Below, piece after piece: positions 58,701 to 64,000 of a DNA stretch of 64,000 bases. The notes below the pieces were generated by a model, which was not told where the DNA came from, ran no database searches, and saw nothing but the letters and a program-made list of their open reading frames with translations. Numbering within the stretch: the stretch's first letter is position 1; each line of letters starts with the position of its first letter. This stretch comes from Chamaecyparis obtusa. Its lineage: Eukaryota > Streptophyta > Pinopsida > Cupressales > Cupressaceae. A program made the position numbers and the translations under genes. Location of the stretch: contig BSBK01007724.1 in NCBI GenBank assembly GCA_027943335.1, forward strand, positions 687,501 to 751,500. Direction: 5' to 3'.

Positions 58701-60560
58701 TCGATTTGCTGCTCCTTTTGAGGTGTTTCAGCCACTAGGACTCTAGATTGTTCTGAAATAGCTTCTTGATTTGATGAAATCTTAGCCAACTTGCTAAGTA
58801 GTAGATCCTTTTGTCTAGGGATTTCTAGGGTGTCCATTAAAGGTACATTGAAAGAGGTCTTCTTCATCAGCTCCACAATATTAAAAGATCCCAAATTTAC
58901 TTTAGACACTCCTTTTGGTGTAGTAATCTCTGTTTGTGTAGGCACCAACTATGTGGCTGCCTTGACTGGTTCTTTAGCCTCTTTTGACTGGTTTGGGATT
59001 GGAGCTTGAACTGATTTGGGTTGTGGATTCACAATAGGAGCTTGCTGACTAGTAGAGGCCGCTTGTTCAACCTCCAAAGCCTTCTTCTTAGACCTTGTGT
59101 TGGCTGAAATTGGGATATAGTTTGGGTTATCATTTGGTGAAAATTTCACCCCACAAAAGTCTTCTTTCTAAAATTTCACTAGTGCCATCTCAGGAGTCTG
59201 CAACTCATTTGGGGTAACAACTAGACCTTGCTAGATTTCTAGCTCTTGAACTATCTCCTGAGGCATCATCACATTGGTATGCACCATGAGGGCCTGAGCA
59301 TAGCCATTAGACACATCCCTTGGATATGTTTCTGATTGCATGGGCAGCCCCATTGGTATTCTTGCACCATATTATTCTGAGCTACATGAAATAGCTCTCT
59401 AGAAGTACTAGGAGTGTTAGGATTATAAGGCTGGCTGGCCTTTTGGCTATAATTTCTTGCTTGGCCTTGCTGGCCTTGTTGGTATTGTGGCCTGGTCTGC
59501 TGGTAATGATTTTGATAGGGCTGCTAATAAGGCTATTGATAGGATTGTTGGTAAGGTTGGGACTGCTGCTTTTTTAGATTGACCAACTCATTAGTAACAG
59601 TTTGCAAGGCTTTTTTGATCTCATTCAGCTCTTGGGATTGATTTACAACTAGGCTAGCAACTTGTTGAGGAGGAGCTGGGAGATGTGGAATAAATGCTAA
59701 GTATGGAATTGCTTCAAGGATAGGGTGAAGCTTAGGGAAAATAGGCATTAGAGGCCTTGGGGCTATCTTTCCCACTTGGATTAGGCTATTTTTAGCGCTT
59801 ATGGAAAGATCATATGCTATTGGTAAATTAGTCCCTCCCATGGATTGGATCATAATAGAGATATCGTATTTAAGGGCTCTGAGATAGTATAGAAAAGCAT
59901 GCTGGCTTAAAGGTCTAACTATGGCTGGTATTCTATTCCATGTCCTCTGAAATCTAAAGTTAAAATCCATCATGTATTCTTCGAGTGATCTTTTAATAGT
60001 AGTCAAATGCTCAACCAATGAGAGATGATCTGATTTATCTTCAAATTGATTAGTCAAGGCTTGACCCAACCCAACCCAATTAGCTATAGAACCAACCGCT
60101 AAGCCTCTAAACCATTGCAATGCTTTTCCATTAAGGGAAGCTGCCAGCAACCTCACAACCACATTATCCTAGGTTATATTATGAATGGCACAAAGGGATG
60201 CTACATCTCTTATATGCTCAATAGTTTGAGGTCTGATCCTCTCCTATGCAAATAGGAAAGCTTTTAAGAGTTGATATGGGTATGTCATTATGATATTGTA
60301 AATTCAAGGGGCTACCTTGATTAAAGGCTACAAAAGGATGTTGTCTAGCCATTGGAGGATTAAGGGGATCTTGAATTGCTAGTGCTGCTTGCACTGGCTG
60401 AATTTGTAGAGTATTTGCACAGATGGGAGCAGTATTAGGAGTAGGATTTGTATATTTTGATGCACTAGTTTGATCTACTTTAGACCTCTTTTTGACAGAT
60501 GGCAGCTCTGCATACACAAAAGGATTCTTAATCTACCTAGTTGGGATCCCACTCATAAGC
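58701..60560 (-). pseudogene. M-B gag remnant
   Basis: The start MSGIPT at about 60556 matches M-A. The longest open piece (59533-60162, 209 codons) covers RLLAASLNGKALQWFRGLAV, DHLSLVEHLTTIKRSLEEYM and YYLRALKYDISIMIQSMGGT and continues into a Pro-rich part (IPHLPAPPQQ) and LNEIKKALQTVTNELVNLKK. A Gln/Tyr-rich tail follows, then a Cys patch WGCPCNQKHIQGMC. A frameshift near 60220 separates it from the N-terminal part. Confidence 0.87.
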
Positions 60561-60709
60561 TTATATACTGATCTGCATAAAACACCATTAGAGTCACCAA
60601 GTGTGATTTCAAAACACTGTCAATACTCATACCACACAATAACTTCCATAAATCTTTCTAGAAATCTGACTCACTGAGTCTTGAAAGTCCCACCAGGCAT
60701 GCCAAAAAC

Positions 60710-62069
60710 TGTTGTCACTAAGGATTGCACCCAATTTGCTAAGTGTTGAACCCAGCAATCCTGTGAAACATGGGGCTATTCTCAGGTTTTGGGTAACCTA
60801 TTCAAGAATAGAGCTCCGGATTAAGGGCCAAATTCCCTTTGGATCAGTTGAAAACTCACTAATTTTAGGTGGAAAGGGAGAGAGTACATAAAACAAACAA
60901 CTGCATTTGAATGAAATAAGGGTGATCCATCAAATTTGAAAAGATATTTACAACCAAAATAAGTTTACTCCAATAGAAAAAAAAAAATTAACTCACAACT
61001 CAATCCCACTTTCTTAAACTCTTACTGAAACAAGGTACTTGAAATGTAGAAAAAGGAAGAAATCTTCACAATTCTGATATTCTTGATTGTACACAAGCCA
61101 CACTACTGAATTAAGATAAATTCCCAAACACCAACTTGGATTCAACATGCAGATTAAGGATATAAGGACATCACATTAATCCTGCATATGAATTGAAAAG
61201 AAAACCCAGAATTGTAGGGGAACAAGAAAGATCAATTTTATTGCTAAAAAGAAACTAAGTACAATTGTGTCTCTTAGACCTATAACACTCCTATTAGAGA
61301 GAAATAAAATGAAGAGCTAACCTCAATCACCGAAAGTGAGAGGAATAAAAACTAAAAACTAGGAATCTGCATTCAAACTCCACTACCTCCTAAGAATAGA
61401 AAAAGGTCAATAATGGACCCATGAGGCTGCATCATAATTCGAATGCCAGATTCTTGAGTTTTTAGGGGGTGAGGAAAGCGGGGACCTAAAAATAGAGTCA
61501 AGGAAGACTCCCCTATCCACTAAGTCATGCCTATAAATGGTATTCCAACAATGGTTTATAAAAAACACCACTTTTTGATATCTTACAATAAAGAATGAGC
61601 CATGATTTATCATTAAAAACCTATCCCACTATGACACAAAAATGGATTTAATGAGCATCCTAAAATAGTTCTCAACCTAATATTGGAAAAGGGAAAAACA
61701 CATTTTAAGAGCATTTACAATTTTACAAATCCACCTATGCCTAAGGAATGGATTAAAATTCTAAGTCAAACAAATGACTCTCAACCCAATTAAGGGGAAA
61801 GCACATTTGATGACCCATATCGCTAATAAAATTCATCAATACATAGCATCCAACTATAGGATTAAAATCCCACCTAATGATCACCAAAAATCCACCATGC
61901 CTAAGAAACATAGCAAAAGATGGTTAATGAATCTCGACCCTAAAAAGGGGAGAAGGAAAAGAAAATTCAATAGCCATTTTATTCAAAAACCCCTCTGCCA
62001 CTAACATTGTGGACTTTCTCATTTGACATTATGGCAAGTTGCTATTTCGCTACTGGCAGTCTCTGAACA
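60710..62069 (-). repeat. M LTR copy 3, partial (1.36 kb)
   Basis: It matches the inner end of the other copies from TGTTGTCACT to GGCAGTCTCTGAAC, then similarity stops. The missing 2.8 kb may have been lost or may lie beyond the window. It includes the third antisense ORF (61774-62004). Confidence 0.85.
61774..62004 (+). other. ORF antisense to M, in LTR copy 3
   Basis: Third counterpart of the 76-codon frame (starting MTLNPIKGKA). Same length as the other two, with a few substitutions. Coding status not established. Confidence 0.25.
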
Positions 62070-62106
62070 TTATCCTAACGAGTCTGAACATTATCCTAAT
62101 GAGCAT
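62063..62106. repeat. 22-bp direct repeat at the LTR copy 3 breakpoint
   Basis: TCTGAACATTATCCTAACGA and TCTGAACATTATCCTAATGA lie side by side exactly where homology to the M LTR ends. This is consistent with a repaired break at this point. Confidence 0.6.
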
Positions 62107-62199
62107 GACAGTAGGTCATCTTGTGCTCAATTCTCCTAACTGAGTGATCCTCCGCTTGAAATCACTAAGAAGGGATGCAAGAGGTTGTCTCTTCCACAA

Positions 62200-64000
62200 C
62201 CATTTCCATAATTTTCTAACCACATTATCAGGTATTTAACTTGCAAAGGAAGATTCTCAAACTTGCATGCCCACCATTTCAAATTGTTTAGCTATTTAAG
62301 ACATAAACTTCAGCTTAATGTTCCTAATTTTCTTTATAATATGATAATCATTAGTCCTAAGGAAACACAAAAGGGTAATGTAAATTCCATAAGACACCAT
62401 GCCCTAATTAAGCTTTTGGTTGAAAAATCCCTTAGGGATGTCTCTCCCATTTCATGGGTGGAATTTGTGTAGCTTAAAAGTTTACAAGCCCAGGTTAACC
62501 CTATTGTTCAACCTCTAGAGAATGTAGTAGAACCAACTGAGCCCATTCCAGAGGGCAGCTACAAAAGAAAAAGAACTAGAAGTGTCCCTAGAAAATAAAC
62601 CTTCTAAGCCTACTCTAGAGACTAATGTACCTACTTCTTCCACAAAGAAAGGTAAATGGAAGTTTGGAGAAGAAAACCCTAGCCTAGCAAGTAAAATTCA
62701 AAACCCTGCAATCCAAGTAAGTAAAAGAAAAAGGTCTAGCCCTATAGTGTCTATTCCTGCAACATCTTCTCCTGCAGCACAAGAGCCAAAAAGATCCCGC
62801 CAAAGGAAAACCATAGTGGCTAAGGAACCAACATTACAAAGAAGCCCTTGCATGTAAGGACATGTGTCTTTGCCTTCCCTTGGAAACCCAACTGAGCCAG
62901 CATGAAAACCTGTGCCAAAAACCTCTATTGAATATGTTCCTGATGACTCAATGAAAAGGATAGAAGTGTCCTCATCTCCAAAGAATATGGAGGAATCTCA
63001 AAATTTGCAAGAACCTAACAATAGCATGTCGCATAATGACCAGGGAATGCCTGAGAAAGGTCCTGATGTAACACATGAGAGTATTCTTGTGAATGTTCAA
63101 ACAAATCCTTTGCAACACCCTGTGTATTCTAATGTGTTTTTTATGCCCTACAAAACCACTTGGTTTACAAAGTATTTTCAGAAGGCTACGAAAGAGAAGA
63201 AGGAAGCTCAATTACAAGAATTTCCCTCACCTACTATTCAGTCTGTGCTTTTTAATCTCTACAATCAATTTTTCTTTCAAAAGACTTGGTGGAAACATGA
63301 AAGAGATTAAATGCAGAAAGAAATATTTGATAAGGATGAGGAAATTTAAGCTCTTAAGGAGAAAAGGAAGAAACAAAAATAATAGATGGAAAAAGCCCTA
63401 AAACTAGCTGATTAGGTCATAGCTTGCCAACCTCCACCAAGGGTATATACTATTTGTCTAAAAGACCAATTTCTTTTGTTCCAACTTATGATGACAATGA
63501 AAGATATTGATTGTGAATTCAAGTCAGCTTAGGATTTTTATGGAATATATCAAACTCTACCCTCATGGCAGCATAATTTATTGTGTGAGCTATATTTGCA
63601 TAATTTCATCATCCCACATGAAACATAGTGGAATCCTTTACTTTATGTAGGGGATATTCATTTGAGGGCATTAATGTCTTGGATGCATAATGAGGGAAAC
63701 TATGATAGGTAGTTAAATATTTACATGGATCTTGAGAAATTTGAACCCCTACCATTAAGGGTTGAATCACATAAGCTTGATGTTCTGTTGAGGGATTGGC
63801 TAAATTTGACCTATGGGAGCCGAAAGCCTAAAGTTAGGGAGAAAGTATTTGCATTAAGAGACAAGGTTTATAGAGAATACCAAGTTCTACCTTACTTTTC
63901 ATACCAAAGAGGTCTTGTAGGCATTAGAGGCTAGTGGAACCGATTGCTAGAAGCCTTCAAGAAAATAGAGCCACACATCCCAATCAATTTTGAAGCAGCA
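62200..64000 (+). pseudogene. Broken plant-transposon ORF1-like gene, runs off window
   Basis: The reading begins with RYLTCKGRFSNLHAHHFKLF, SYLRHKLQLNVPNFLYNMI and HHALIKLLVEKSL. These resemble the conserved block of ORF1-type proteins of plant Athila-like elements, by memory of the family only. A Lys/Ser/Pro-rich part follows (PKRSRQRKTI), then a Glu/Lys-rich helix-like part. A more ordered end reads LPSWQHNLLCELYLHNFIIP and VESHKLDVLLRDWLNLTYG. Stops near 62470, 62855, 63308 and 63530 break it. The sequence continues past 64000. Confidence 0.45.

Larger units (their letters stand above)
6316..62069 (-). mobile_element. M family: tandem Ty3/gypsy array, LTR-internal A-LTR-internal B-partial LTR
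   Basis: Three copies of the same long LTR alternate with two copies of an internal region read on the minus strand: LTR copy 1 in three pieces, internal A 43464-49967, LTR copy 2 at 49968-54115, internal B 54116-60709, partial LTR copy 3 at 60710-62069. LTR ends on the minus strand are TGAACTGCATC and GTGACAACA. Tandem elements sharing an LTR usually arise by unequal recombination. The 5 bp before the left end are TTAAG; no matching right-side duplication is visible. Confidence 0.85.

Overview
The window is a nest of plant LTR retrotransposons. I found no host protein-coding gene, tRNA or rRNA. Base composition is AT-rich and coding remnants carry many in-frame stops. The Ty3/gypsy lineages seen (Athila-like and Tat-like, the latter with a second RNase H) are typical of seed plants with large genomes. 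A conifer or other gymnosperm is plausible, but the species cannot be fixed from this sequence.

Layout. (1) 1-6315: an Athila-like element, E1, on the + strand, without a recognisable protease. (2) 6316-62069: a minus-strand Ty3 family, M, in tandem form LTR - internal A - LTR - internal B - partial LTR. Its LTRs are about 4.15 kb. The leftmost LTR is split into 6316-8334, 13287-14526 and 42553-43463 by two later insertions. (3) First insertion, 8335-13286: element S, a solo-LTR-like unit with TG/CA ends and a clean 5-bp target duplication; it carries a 25-bp minisatellite. (4) Second insertion, 14536-42552: a Tat-lineage element, T, with 1.2-kb LTRs and remnants of gag, protease, a G-patch-like segment, RT, RNase H, a second RNase H and integrase. 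(5) Inside the T integrase, from 24762: a large non-autonomous element, N, with about 1-kb LTRs and one broken Ser/Pro/Lys-rich ORF but no pol. Its 3' LTR and the downstream T integrase fragment then became a three-copy tandem array (33457-39120). (6) 62070-64000: a broken ORF resembling plant-transposon ORF1 proteins.

How the parts relate. N looks like a parasite of a T-like element: they share a leader segment, the same type of primer-binding site, and a distinctive hairpin in the 3' untranslated region. That hairpin has a GGTG-type lower stem, an A4 bulge, a CCTG-type upper stem and usually a GNRA-type loop. It occurs about ten times (seven to eight independent copies), and paired positions change together between copies. 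N also holds two other serial hairpin families (31991-32060 and 33282-33413). These structured 3' regions are the best candidate here for something undescribed.

Order of events inferred from nesting: the M array was in place; S and T inserted into its left LTR; N inserted into T; then the N-LTR plus T-integrase segment was triplicated. The T and N insertion sites both show unusually long flanking duplications and imperfect 5' junctions, unlike the clean site of S.
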